Below the pieces are notes generated by a model. That model saw nothing but the letters and a program-made list of their open reading frames with translations. It was not told the DNA's origin and made no database searches. Both the position numbers and the translations under genes were made by a program. From Diplonema papillatum (Eukaryota > Euglenozoa > Diplonemea > Diplonemida > Diplonemidae), in assembly GCA_030068145.1 (NCBI GenBank), contig JAPJBO010000967.1:18970-82969 (forward strand): 64,000 bases of DNA, read 5' to 3'. Shown here in pieces: positions 53,630 to 63,309 of this stretch; positions within the stretch are counted from its first letter, which is position 1; each line of letters opens with the position of its first letter.

Positions 53630-54850
53630 GGAAACAGTAAAGTTCGGGCGAAGCTAAGTTCGGGCGAAGCAACGCAAAGTTCTGGCGAAGCGAAGTTCTG
53701 GTGAAGCTAAGCAAAGTTCGGGAGATGCTAAGTTCGGGCGAAGCAAAAGGCTAAGTTCTGGTGAAAGCAAAGTTCGAGCGATGCTAAGCTCTGGTGAAGC
53801 AAAGTTCGGGCAAAGCAAAGCATAGTTCGGGTGAAGCTAAGTTCTGATGAGGCTAAGTTCTGGTGAAAGCATAGTTCGGGCAAAGCAAAGTTCTGGTGAG
53901 GCAAATGGGCGATGCTAAGTTCGGGAGAAGCAAGGCAAAGTTCGGGTGAAGGCAAAGTTTGGGCGATGCTAAGTTCTGGCGAAGCAAAGTTCGGGCGAAG
54001 CTAAGTTCTGCTGACGCGAAGCAAAGTTCTGGTGAAGCAAAGTTCGGGCGATGCAAAGTTCTGGTGAAGCTAAGTTCGGCGAAGCAGTTCTGGTGAAGCA
54101 AAGTTCAGTCAATGCAAAGTTCGGGTGAAGCTAAGTTTTGGGGAGGCTAAGTTCTGGTGAAAGCAAAGTTCGGGCAAAGCAAAGCAAAGTTCGGGTGAAG
54201 CTAAGTTCTGGTGAAAGCAAAGTTCGGGCGATGCTAAGTTCTGGTGAAGTCTGGGCGAAGCAAAGTTCAGGCGAAGCTAAGTCAAAGCAAAGTTCGGGTG
54301 AAGCTAAGTTCTGGGGAGGCTAAGTTCTGGTGAAAGCAAAGTTCGGGCGAAGCAAAGCAAAGTTCTGGTGAAGCTAAGTTCGGGCGAAGCAAAGCTGAGT
54401 TCTGGTGAAGCTCTATTGGCCCCTTTGGGGCGGGTAAGTCGGCGAAGCAAGCATGAGGCTAAGTTCCGTCCGAGCCTCAAGTATGCAAATAGCCGGTGCC
54501 AAACCACGGGTCAAGAAACCGGGCCGGAGCGTAAAGGGTCAGGAAGTTTCACCCCCTGGAAATGACACCATGATGGCAGAGTGAACAGCGCAAGGCTTCA
54601 GAGTTGGACTCCAGCCTGGAGGTCCCGCGGGCGAGCCACTTTTCCGGTCGAACATGATTTTCGGGGTTTGTTTCGGATAACAGTAAAGTTCGGGCGAAGC
54701 CAAGCCAAGTTCGGACGAAAGCAAAGTTCGGGTGAAGCTAAGTTCTGGTGAAGCAAAGTTCGGGAGAAGCCAAGTTCGGGCGATGCTAAGTTCTGCCTCC
54801 GAGTGAAAGCATAGTGGTGAAGCAAAGTTCGGGCGATGCTTAGTACTGGT
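53630..54850. repeat. Minisatellite of aagttcgggcgaagc / aagttctggtgaagc words
   Basis: About 70 irregular units of 14-20 bases, with two main variants (cgggcgaagc and ctggtgaagc), interrupted once (54410-54680) by unrelated sequence. Minus-strand frames (repeats of LLHQNFASPEL type) are by-products of the array. Confidence 0.9.
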
Positions 54851-54964
54851 AGACTGACTCAAATTTCCCGGGGTGACCAATAACCGTGAGACATTGAGAA
54901 ACTCTGCAAAAAACGCAAATTTCGGGCACATACGACCCCGAAAACCAACAAATTCCAAAACCCA

Positions 54965-55025
54965 TTTTCGACCGGAAAAGTGTCCTCGGCCGGGTTCGAA
55001 CCCGGGCCTCCAGACGGTGGCAGAC
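54965..55025 (-). other. tRNA-like T-arm segment
   Basis: ggcccgggttcgaacccggc on the minus strand, preceded by a tctgccaccgtctggag stretch. Similar in layout to 36180-36266. No complete tRNA fold. Confidence 0.3.
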
Positions 55026-55197
55026 CTGAAATCTAGATGCAAATAGCCCTTTTCCAGTCACGGGGCAAAAAAAACCTGGATCGAGGGAATTGACTGGATC
55101 ATATTTTTGGGCCTAAAAAAGTGCCCTCGGGCTTCGCCTGTGGACCCCCCAAAAAGTGGGGTTGGCTCGATAGAGCTATTAGCATACCTCTAGTCTC

Positions 55198-55346
55198 GGA
55201 AAATTTTGGAAAAAAAAAAATTTGCTCAACTTCCTCAAAAATTACTGCAGAGTTTGTTCCAAAATTTTAAATTCAAAAACCCCAATTTTTTTCCGGAATT
55301 TTTTTTTTGCCATTTTCAAAAAGACACAAGGTTTTGACCCTGCATG
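55198..55346 (-). mobile_element. MITE family M, one-end-truncated copy
   Basis: The interior (tttgctcaacttcctcaaaa, ctgcagagtttgttcc) and the complete right end gaccctgcatg are followed by GTAA. The other end is lost at about 55197. Confidence 0.8.
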
Positions 55347-55608
55347 GTAACTTAGAGGTCAGGACCTCTAAGTTACATAGAACTGCAAAAAAACATGGTT
55401 CAATGTATATATTTTCCAGCTTCCGCTAAATACTTTCCAGCTTCCGTTATATATTTTCCAGCTTCCGTTATATATGCTATGTTCTGATAAATATTGGAGT
55501 GTTTCCATAAGTCACCACACAGAAATGCAGGCCCAAAGTCACCGGAGAAAGCCTAACTAGATAACGAAGAAAGCCTAACTAGAGAAACAAAAGAGGAACA
55601 GCAACAGG

Positions 55609-56043
55609 ATGGAAAGGCAACGAGACGCATCTGGAAACCCCCGACAGCAAAATCAGCAGCAGCTTCCGCACCAGCTGCAACTTCCGCAGTTTCAGCACCC
55701 GCAGCAGTTTCAGCACCAGCAGCAACTTCCGCATCAGCATCACCAGGCACCGAACCACCCGCAGCAGTTCCAGCACCAGCAGCAACTTCCGCACCAGCTT
55801 CACCAGGCACAGTACCACCCGCAGCAGTTTCAGCACCCGCAGCAGTTTCAGCACCCGCAGCACCACCAGCCGCACCAGCACCAGCAGCAGCAGCTTCAGC
55901 ACCAGCAGCATTTTCAGCCCCAGACTGTGCAGTACCAGCACAGTCCGTACTCCTACCCGGCGGGTTATCCGGGTTACTACAACCCAGTGCCCTCCTACGG
56001 TCCGGGTGCCTATATGGACGCACCATACAACCCGTTTCCGTAA
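55609..56043 (+). CDS. Gln/His/Pro-rich prion-like small protein (hypothetical)
   Basis: 144 codons from an ATG at 55609. The first 110 residues are repeats of QFQHPQQ and QLPHQ type. The last 35 are Tyr/Pro/Gly-rich (SPYSYPAGYPGYYNPVPSYG). It overlaps the 3' end of the RT frame on the other strand by 34 bases. Composition resembles disordered prion-like or gag-like proteins, but a CAG-type microsatellite can generate such a frame by itself. Real coding is uncertain. Confidence 0.35.
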   Translation: MERQRDASGNPRQQNQQQLPHQLQLPQFQHPQQFQHQQQLPHQHHQAPNHPQQFQHQQQLPHQLHQAQYHPQQFQHPQQFQHPQHHQPHQHQQQQLQHQQHFQPQTVQYQHSPYSYPAGYPGYYNPVPSYGPGAYMDAPYNPFP

Positions 56044-57698
56044 AATCGATGTTCTTTGTACGAAACGCAGAATCCGAGGGTGCCCAGCGTGGCGTCGGTG
56101 TAGATGATCATAGGCGTACGCGGTGACGATATGGCCTTGTAGTCGATGCGCCGATGAAATTGGGATCGAAGTATGGCTCCTTGCCACCACTCTAGGGCTG
56201 AACGTAGTCGTTCTCCCAGCTTTACCACGTTTACGGTCGAGTACTGCCTTGTTCGTATCGGGTGTATGTAGGCACGTCCTACCGACCCGGTCATGCTCTG
56301 TTGAACAAAGCTGAGTTGACCAACAAGCTTTGCCGCTGCTTGTGGTGTCAGGCTGTCCTTCCGCAGGATCTCCTCGATGGTCGCCTTAAGTTTAGCCGAC
56401 CTTTCGGTCGTGATAGCTAGGGAGGCCGATCCGGGAGACGAGACATCGATGCTCACGCCCAAATAGGATATGAGTTGCCCGATCCTCTTCTTCTTGTCAC
56501 TGAAGATTAAACCGATGATGGTCGAGAAGAACTCTTGGAAGTCGAACGCCATCTGCTCGATGTCGTCGGCTCTTCCGAGTAGATGAAAGTCATCAAAATA
56601 CCCGGATGCAGGAATACCCATGATTCTGCGCGCAGCTGCTGTTACAAACCGAGATAGGCAGTTGTAATCCAGAACCGCCGACTCCGTCCCGAAGCAGAGC
56701 ACGTTACTGAGGTACAGCTCAAGTTCGTGCGTTGCAGCATTGAGTGCGACGATCACTGCATACTTTCGTTGTGCTTTATCGGCGATCAACGATTTGTAAG
56801 CGTCCGACTGATCGAGGACGGCTTGTGCCTGCAGTACGACTCCGTTTTGAAACAAAGCAATAGCTGTCGCCACCACGTTGTCAATGCCAAGAAGTGTTAT
56901 TGGGGAGTGGATGCGGGTGACCTTATTCGTCGCTCGTCCGTTATCGCATCCACGGTGCTTCTCCCCTTGAACCACGACGAACCTCCTGATCGGAATGAAG
57001 TGTTCCGTTGGGAGTGTCTCGACCGAGAAGGGACCCTCTAGCCATCCCTTTTCGACTTCTGCTTTCAACTGGGCAGAGATCTCGAGGAGATTCCCGTCAC
57101 GTATGCTTTGTCGTCGGAGGGACTCCAGGAGGGGCTGCTGTTTGTTCTTCAGCTCTCTTTTCGTGGAGATGAACGACTTTCGAGCGCTCCTGTTTTCAGG
57201 TTTCACGTCGAATACCCCTTCTTCGCACAAGTCATCGACAACTGGGAAACCAAACCCGAGTCTGTGAACGAATTCGTTCTTCACGCCCGGTTGTGCTGCT
57301 CCCATCAGCTCGAGAATCTCCTCCACGACAGGTACGTTGATGCGAGACGCGATTGCTTTCGCAGGGTGATCCATATCGAAGAACGAATTGAACCGCGCCG
57401 TGTCTTTCTTGCTACTCTTCGCTCTATCTTCCCAATATAGAAGACGGCTTGCTCGAAAGTTTTTGTTCTGTGCCGTCGAGTTCGTGGCGTAGATGAGCGT
57501 GCACTGGCGAAGGTCAGGATCGAGTTCTGCTGCGTCGAACGCTTGTGATTTGATTCGAGCTGTCAGCGCCACGTGGTCTTCCATTGATTTCGCCTGGAAC
57601 GAGTAAAACACTCCCTTCTGTTTTTGATGGGGACGGTGCTCCTCGATGGATCGAAACGGCTGGGACTGTTCACGTTGATTCCCCGGTTCGCACCGCAA
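56010..57698 (-). CDS. DIRS-like reverse transcriptase, truncated at the start of RNase H
   Basis: 562 codons. The N-terminal 200 residues are linker. The RT palm runs over about residues 250-470, with SDAYKSLIADKAQRKYAVI, LCFGTESAVLDYNCLSR and ASGYFDDFHLLG at the catalytic YxDD position, then KKRIGQLISYLGVSIDVSSP. A thumb/connection segment (AAKLVGQLSFVQQ) leads to MIIYTDATLG, the first Asp strand of RNase H. The frame stops about 24 residues later, so RNase H is cut off where it meets the Gln/His-rich sequence. The first in-frame ATG is not sure, and an upstream frame could run on. Neighbours 57843-58610 and 58721-59104 look like the gag side of the same element. Confidence 0.85.
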   Translation of the reverse strand: MRCEPGNQREQSQPFRSIEEHRPHQKQKGVFYSFQAKSMEDHVALTARIKSQAFDAAELDPDLRQCTLIYATNSTAQNKNFRASRLLYWEDRAKSSKKDTARFNSFFDMDHPAKAIASRINVPVVEEILELMGAAQPGVKNEFVHRLGFGFPVVDDLCEEGVFDVKPENRSARKSFISTKRELKNKQQPLLESLRRQSIRDGNLLEISAQLKAEVEKGWLEGPFSVETLPTEHFIPIRRFVVVQGEKHRGCDNGRATNKVTRIHSPITLLGIDNVVATAIALFQNGVVLQAQAVLDQSDAYKSLIADKAQRKYAVIVALNAATHELELYLSNVLCFGTESAVLDYNCLSRFVTAAARRIMGIPASGYFDDFHLLGRADDIEQMAFDFQEFFSTIIGLIFSDKKKRIGQLISYLGVSIDVSSPGSASLAITTERSAKLKATIEEILRKDSLTPQAAAKLVGQLSFVQQSMTGSVGRAYIHPIRTRQYSTVNVVKLGERLRSALEWWQGAILRSQFHRRIDYKAISSPRTPMIIYTDATLGTLGFCVSYKEHRFYGNGLYGASI

Positions 57699-57842
57699 CC
57701 ACAGCTTGTGAGTCAGATCTGCTGGTGGCGTCGACGAGGTGTAGAGAGCAGGATGAGATAGTATCGGGATGGTTGCGAAGGACGTTTGAGCAACTTCATG
57801 ACGTTGGGGTGCTTGAGAATGGTGGACCGACGGCGGTGCTAG

Positions 57843-58610
57843 TCAGTTCTTCTGGCGCTTGCCCTTGAACCCGGGTTTGTTCGCCGTCGCACCTTTTCCG
57901 GAGGCCTTGCCGTAAGGTTCGTAGCGGTGCTGTTGTGGTGACGTCACGTTGCTGCTCCTTGTTTTAGCGGGTTTCGCTTGTTCGCGCTCGAGCTCAACTT
58001 TGTCTCTAAACCCTTTCAGCACCTCGCTGTCGATGTTCCCCATGAATGTTAGCGTATCCACGGTCGACACGTCTCGAGATAAGTCGGAAGCTTGCTTCAA
58101 AACGAAGTCCTCGTATCTGATCCCAGCTGCATAGGTGCCGCGCGAGGCTGTGTGGGATGCTGCCAGTGGCAGGAGTCCAACCACCATGACGATCAGACGC
58201 AATTGGTCCCTCTCCGGGACTGCATTGCATACTAGCAACGCAAGGGCATGACGAATCCGCATCAGCGTGTGAGTCGTGCCTGGCATGAAGTCTTTGTCGA
58301 CTTTCGAGGACACATCGAGAAGGATTTTCTTGTGTGCTGTTTCTGCTGCTGCCTCCCCGAGATGGTCCTTGGCCTCTTGAAGGACCTCGTCGTTTAGGCG
58401 TGTGGTCATCGGAGAGAAGGCGATATTGTGTGCTTCGGCCCTGGTTGGGAAAAGCGGTGCTTTCTTCGGTGAGAAGTCAACAGGGATCTTGATCTTGACC
58501 CCTGCCTCCATCTGGAGGAGTATCGCTCTGACTAGCGGGATATCGGGCTTCAATACCGTCGGAACATCATGCAGGTTTAATTGACGCAGTCTTTGGTCAA
58601 TGTTCACCAT
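57843..58610 (-). CDS. Retroelement gag-like protein
   Basis: 255 codons, ATG at 58610. An alpha-helical body with RIRHALALLVCNAVPERDQL and a strongly basic tail (KGATANKPGFKGKRQKN) that could bind nucleic acid. It lies 145 bases upstream of the RT frame on the same strand. No zinc knuckle. Assigned by position and tail. Confidence 0.6.
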   Translation of the reverse strand: MVNIDQRLRQLNLHDVPTVLKPDIPLVRAILLQMEAGVKIKIPVDFSPKKAPLFPTRAEAHNIAFSPMTTRLNDEVLQEAKDHLGEAAAETAHKKILLDVSSKVDKDFMPGTTHTLMRIRHALALLVCNAVPERDQLRLIVMVVGLLPLAASHTASRGTYAAGIRYEDFVLKQASDLSRDVSTVDTLTFMGNIDSEVLKGFRDKVELEREQAKPAKTRSSNVTSPQQHRYEPYGKASGKGATANKPGFKGKRQKN

Positions 58611-58720
58611 TCTGCGCGGTTCGCCCTTAATTTTTCCTGTTCCATCTTGTTTTGGTAGCCTCAGACCTTAACCAAACGCGCGGATGATCCCCGCGTTCGC
58701 GCAGCTCATCCCTCCCGCGA

Positions 58721-59104
58721 TCAGGTCCGCGATTGGGATTGCGATTCCGGCCATCGTTTCCAGGTCTTCAGCGCTGCGTACAACTCCTTCACTTCCGTCA
58801 CAGAAGGCGGGTCCATCCTTTCTTCTTTCACGGCACACAGTTCAAGGCTGATGATGGCAAGTGAGGCCCTTTTGACGGCGTCTGCGTCTGCTTCGGCCGA
58901 TCTCACAAATTCATCATATAGATCGGCGGCATGCTGGTCGATTCCGGCTTCGACTGCGTCCGGCAAAGCCTTTTTAGCGGTGGCGGCGGCCCTCAGATCA
59001 GCCTTGTGCGCAATGATGAAGGAAACGCTGTCCATTCTTCTATTCTTTGAGAAAAGAATTCGAGCCTGGCGATATGTCGATATTACTGGTATGGGAACTT
59101 CCAT
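58721..59104 (-). CDS. Small helical protein, first ORF of the DIRS-like element
   Basis: 127 codons, Ala/Glu/Asp-rich helices (AVEAGIDQHAADLYDEFVRS). 110 bases upstream of the gag-like ORF on the same strand, and perhaps originally fused to it. No family recognised. Confidence 0.5.
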   Translation of the reverse strand: MEVPIPVISTYRQARILFSKNRRMDSVSFIIAHKADLRAAATAKKALPDAVEAGIDQHAADLYDEFVRSAEADADAVKRASLAIISLELCAVKEERMDPPSVTEVKELYAALKTWKRWPESQSQSRT

Positions 59105-59204
59105 AAGTATGGCCTGTCCAACAGACAGACAGCGGTGTGCCGCATGTACTTACAAGTAGTCTTATGGCGTGTCCCGCCCTACTACGATTCACAGAAGCTT
59201 GTTA

Positions 59205-60292
59205 ATGTGTGTTGCCAGCCCAGCGGCACTTACGGCGGTGTCCTGCCCCATTGGGACTTACGGAAGTCTGGTGCCTGCCCAACGGACTTAAGGCGGTGTC
59301 CGCCTGCCACGGCATTTTCCTGCTGCTTCGGGACTTACAGAATTGTTGTGTGTCCACGGACTTACAGTGTTGTCCTGCGCTTTCGGGACCTTGCCTGCCC
59401 GACGGACTTACGGACGGTAGTCTGGTGCCTGCCCAACACATACGGCGGTGTCCTGCCCCATTGGGACTTACGGAAATCTGGTGCCTGCCAACGGACTTCG
59501 GCGGTGTCCTGCCCCATTGGGACTTACGGTCGTTTGTTGCCTGCCCAACGGACTTACGGCGGTATCCTGCCCCATTGGGACTTACGGAAGTCTGGTGCCT
59601 GCCCAACGGACTTACGGCGGTATCCTGCCCCATCGGGACTTACGGAAGTCTGGTGCCTGCCCAACGGACTTACGGCGGTATCCTGCCCCATCGGGACTTA
59701 CGGTCGTTTGTTGCCTGCCCAACGGACTTACGGCGGTATCCTGCCCCATTGGGACTTACGGAAGTCTGGTGCCTGCCCAACGGACTTACGGCGGTCTCCT
59801 GCCCCATCGGGACTTACGGAAGTCTGGTGCCTGCCCAACGGACTTACGGCGGTATCCTGCCCCATTGGGACTTACGGAAGTCTGGTGCCTGCCCAACGGA
59901 CTTACGGCGGTCTCCTGCCCCATCGGGACTTACGGAAGTCTGGTGCCTGCCCAACGGACTTACGGCGGTATCCTGCCCCATCGGGACTTACGGTCGTTTG
60001 TTGCCTGCCCAACGGACTTACGGCGGTATCCTGCCCCATTGGGACTTACGGAAGTCTGGTGCCTGCCCAACGGACTTACGGCGGTATCCTGCCCCATCGG
60101 GACTTACGGAAGTCTGGTGCCTGCCCAACGGACTTACGGCGGTATCCTGCCCCATCGGGACTTACGGAAGTCTGGTGCCTGCCCAACGGACTTACGGCGG
60201 TATCCTGCCCCATCGGGACTTACGGTCGTTTGTTGCCTGCCCAACGGACTTACGGCGGTATCCTGCCCCATTGGGACCTGCAGAGTTGTCAG
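59205..60292. repeat. 58-bp tandem array, about 18 units, open in all three forward frames
   Basis: Units read ggacttacggcggtatcctg then ccccatcgggacttacggaa then gtctggtgcctgcccaac. Early units (59205-59500) are diverged and later ones nearly identical. A second unit type replaces gaagtctggtgcc with gtcgtttgttgcc and recurs about every five units. Because 58 is not a multiple of 3, each forward frame cycles through the same 58-residue peptide with no stop. Confidence 0.95.
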
Positions 60293-60621
60293 ATGCGGCG
60301 TCTTGTCCATACCTTTGGTGTGTTGATTAGCCTCAACAACCAGGAAACTTTCTCTGCACGCGGTGTACGTGAGTTCTTCCGTCGAAGACATTTCCTGAGC
60401 GGTCGTAGAGGTTGACTAATCGACAATAAAATACTTTCAGTTCTAAAGAACTGACAGTATTTGACCCTGCATGCTACACTACACTACACTACACTACACT
60501 ACACTACACTACACTACACTACACTACACTCTGGTGTTGGTTTGGGTAGGTGCTCCTCCTGCCATGCGCTTTGCTCCAATTCCCACGGTAAACCAAAGTA
60601 GTGTAGTGTAGTGTAGTGTAG

Positions 60622-60746
60622 CATGCAGGGTCAAAACCTTGTGTCTTTTTGAAAATGGCAAAAAAAAAATTTCCAGAAAAAAAATGGGGTTTTTGAATTT
60701 TAAAAGTTTGGAACAAACTCTGGAAACAAGGTTCTGACCCTGCATG
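60622..60746 (+). mobile_element. MITE family M, 125-bp deletion copy, target duplication GTAG
   Basis: Both ends are present, with GTAG at 60618-60621 and 60747-60750. The inner right half is deleted, and the right inverted repeat carries changes (acaaggttctgaccctgcat). Confidence 0.9.
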
Positions 60747-60793
60747 GTAGTGTAGTGTAGTGTTGTAGTGTAGTGTAGTGTAGTGTAGTGTAA

Positions 60794-61005
60794 CATGCAG
60801 GGTCAAAACCTTGTGTCTTTTTAAAACGCTCCCGCGGGGCCGATGGAGCCCTAAAAAATTTCTGGAAAAAAAAGAATTTGCTCAACTTCCTCAAAAATTA
60901 CTACAGAGTTTGTTTCCAAACTTTTAAAATTCAAAAAACCCAATTTTTTTCCGGAAATTTTTTTTTTGCCATTTCCAAAAAGACACAAGGTTTTGACCCT
61001 GCATG
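60794..61005 (-). mobile_element. MITE family M, full 212-bp copy, target duplication GTAA
   Basis: Inverted ends catgcagggtcaaaaccttg and its complement, flanked by GTAA on both sides. The interior has aaaacgctcccgcggggccg near one end and ttttgccatttccaaaaaga near the other. Confidence 0.93.
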
Positions 61006-61252
61006 GTAATGTAGTGTAGTGTAGTGTAGTGTAGTGTAGTGTAGTGTAGTGTAGTGTAGTGTAGTGTAGTGTAGTGTAGTGTAGTGTAGTGTAGTGTAGT
61101 GTAGTGTAGTGTAGTGTAGTGTAGTGTAGTGTAGTGTAGTTGCAGTGTAGTGTAGTGTAGTGTAGTGTAGTGTAGTGTAGTGTAGTGTAGTGTGTAGTGT
61201 AGTTGTAGTGTAGTGTAGTGTAGTGTGTGTAGTGTAGTGTAGTGTAGTGTAG

Positions 61253-61464
61253 CATGCAGGGTCAAAACCTTGTGTCTTTTTGAAAATGGCAAAGAAAAAA
61301 AATTCCGGAAAAAAATTGGGTTTTTTGAATTTTAAAAGTTTGGAACAAACTCTGCAGTATTTTTTGAGGAAGTTGAGCAAAAATTTTTTTTTCCAAAAAA
61401 GTTTTTAGGGCTCCATCGGCCCGCGGGAGCGTTTTAAAAAGACACAAGGTTTTGACCCTGAATG
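61253..61464 (+). mobile_element. MITE family M, full 212-bp copy, target duplication GTAG
   Basis: Opposite orientation to the previous copy, flanked by GTAG on both sides. One base change in the right tip (ctgaatg). Confidence 0.93.
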
Positions 61465-61599
61465 GTAGTGTCTACAGTGTAGTGGCAGGTCTCTACCCCG
61501 GCGAATCTTTACTCCGCCGGGGTAGAGATCGGTGAAGATCGGAGTAAAGGTCGACGGAGTAAAGATCCACCCAAGGCAAATTGATTTTTGACCAAAAAT

Positions 61600-61800
61600 T
61601 TGAGCAGTGGGAGAAACTTTTAACAACTCACTGGTTTACCAGTGCTACAAAGGAGTGAGATAAAAAGGGAAAAACTCACTGGTACTGCTCACAGGTAGCA
61701 GTGAGAGAAACTTTTAACAACTCACTGGTTTACCAGTGCTACAAAGGAGTGAGATAAAAAGGGAAAAACTCACTGGTAGTGAGAAAAACTGCTGGGAGTG
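61600..61800. repeat. Direct repeat with actcactggtttaccagtgc units
   Basis: Two copies of about 100 bases (gagaaacttttaacaactca through gtgagataaaaagggaaaaa). Related cactgg/ccagtg words recur at 62018-62050 and at the foldback ends near 63.7-64.0 kb. Confidence 0.8.
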
Positions 61801-61804
61801 AGAG

Positions 61805-61865
61805 AAAAAAAATTTGCTCAACTTCCTCAAAAATTACTGCAGAGTTTGTTCCAAAATTTTGACCC
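61805..61865 (-). mobile_element. MITE family M, internal fragment
   Basis: aaaaatttgctcaacttcct through gagtttgttccaaaattttg only; no ends. Confidence 0.7.
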
Positions 61866-62012
61866 AAAATTTTTGACCCAAAATTTTGACCAAAATTTTT
61901 GACCCAAAATTTTGGGTCAAAAATTTTGACCCAAATTTTTGACCCAAAATTTTCGACCCAAAAATTTTGACCCAAAATTTTGACCCAAAATTTTGACCCA
62001 AAAATTTTGACC
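61858..62012. repeat. gacccaaaatttt-type tandem repeat
   Basis: About ten units of 13-17 bases with slips. The first unit coincides with the break in the preceding MITE fragment, as if the array grew from the MITE's own ccaaaattttg. Confidence 0.85.
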
Positions 62013-62190
62013 ACCAGTGAGAGAAACTTTTAACAACTCACTGGTCCCAGTTTTTTTCTCAATGGTACTGTACTGGTACAGTGGCGGCCAAAAAAGCCAA
62101 AAAAAGCAACGGTTTGGCCCGAGAACGCTTCCTGTGAGTTTTGATTTTTTGCCCCCCAGCCCCCACACTTCCTTCCACCCTTTCCTGTAA

Positions 62191-62403
62191 CATGCAGGGT
62201 CAAAACCTTGTGTCTTTTCAAAACGCTCCTGCGGGGCCGATGGAGCCCTAAAAAAAATTTTGGGAAAAAAAAAAATTTGCTCAACTTCCTCAAAAGTTGC
62301 TGCAGAGTTTGTTCCAAATTTTTAAAATTCAAAAAACCCAATTTTTTTCTGGAAATTTTTTTTTTGCCATTTTCAAAAAGACACAAGGTTTTGACCCTGC
62401 ATG
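62191..62403 (-). mobile_element. MITE family M, full 213-bp copy, target duplication GTAA
   Basis: GTAA at 62187-62190 and 62404-62407; complete inverted ends; same orientation as 60794-61005. Confidence 0.93.
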
Positions 62404-62429
62404 GTAACTACCTAGCCTCACCCAACTGA

Positions 62430-63165
62430 CAAACTGTCTGCTGTCTGGACGCAAGTATCCGACTGGATCGGAGGTCATCGCCATGTTGAAAGCGGAGATG
62501 GAACGCGATGCAACCGAGGAGTCGGTGATAACTGACTTCACTGTGAGTCGAAAGCGCAAGTTGGAATACCTCGAGGGGCTGCCACCTCTGGCCGCTCGCG
62601 CGACAATCGATCAAGCCGTTCAATCGCTCACGGCATCCTCGGTCAAAGCGAGACGTGGCACCAATACTTCGTCGCAGTAAGGGCTTGGACGCACTACGCG
62701 GACCTTAAACGATGTCCCCACTTCCCCATTGACCCCGAAGAAATTCGTGGGTTCATAGCAATCCACACCAATGCAGAGCGCACAATATCAGCACTCGAGA
62801 AAGTCCAACGGTTCTTGGGGATCAATTCTCCGCTCAGAGTTCCCTTGGTGAGAGAAGTAATTCGAGGGATAAGAGGGAGGCAGACCGGAAAACGAAAAAT
62901 GGATGCTATCACGTCGCGGCTTCTCGACAAAATTGTGGACATCCCCTGTTGCCGGCTCGTCAGTTGGCAGTTCTATCGTACGTCCACTTGCTTCGCACCG
63001 GTGACGAAGCGATCCCGCTGAGACGCGGAATTGAGACTGACTCGCCAGTTAATGCGCTCCGGGACGTTAAAGAGACGAAAAGACACAGCGCAGTCTTTAA
63101 ATTCCAACAGGAACTCTACATTGTTCTGAGAACGAGAAAGAACAACCAACAAAGTGACACCTTAT
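62430..63165 (+). pseudogene. Broken tyrosine recombinase of a DIRS-order retroelement
   Basis: Three overlapping frames give one protein order. 62483-62640 is an N-terminal lead. A second frame from about 62632 (GQSETWHQYFVAVRAWTHYA, then the segment around ALEKVQRFLGINS) has the look of the SAM-like core-binding domain. After a second shift near 62945, LLRTGDEAIPLRRG carries the first catalytic Arg box. The sequence stops where a MITE sits (63166), so the rest of the catalytic domain (HxxR and Tyr) is missing. Not functional. Confidence 0.7.
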
Positions 63166-63300
63166 CATGCAGGGTCAAAACCTTGTGTCTTTTTGAAAAT
63201 GGCAAAAAAAAAATTTCTGGAAAAAAATTGGGTTTTTTGAATTTTAAAAGTATAGAACAAACTCTGCAGTAATTGTTGAGGAAGTTGAGCAAATTTTTTT
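63166..63300 (+). mobile_element. MITE family M, left part, inserted in the recombinase relic
   Basis: catgcagggtcaaaaccttg through gttgaggaagttgagcaaat, preceded by TTAT. The right end is replaced by a T-rich palindromic stretch. Confidence 0.8.
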
Positions 63301-63309
63301 CTCTCACTC

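Larger units (their letters stand above)
60475..61252. repeat. (TAGTG)n / (CACTA)n pentanucleotide satellite interrupted by MITEs
   Basis: CACTA orientation at 60475-60530; TAGTG orientation at 60598-60621, 60747-60790 and 61009-61252. A few 6-base and 3-base slips are seen. The pentamer is not a known telomere repeat. Confidence 0.95.

Noticed and set aside
53728..55042. Minus frames with FASPELCF repeats
   Set aside because: By-product of the aagttcgggcgaagc minisatellite.
59135..60415. 426-, 373- and 292-codon plus frames
   Set aside because: All three are readings of one 58-bp array. No evidence of a gene beyond absence of stops.
60851..61380. Minus frames of LHYTTLHYTT repeats
   Set aside because: Translation of the TAGTG pentanucleotide satellite and the adjoining MITEs.
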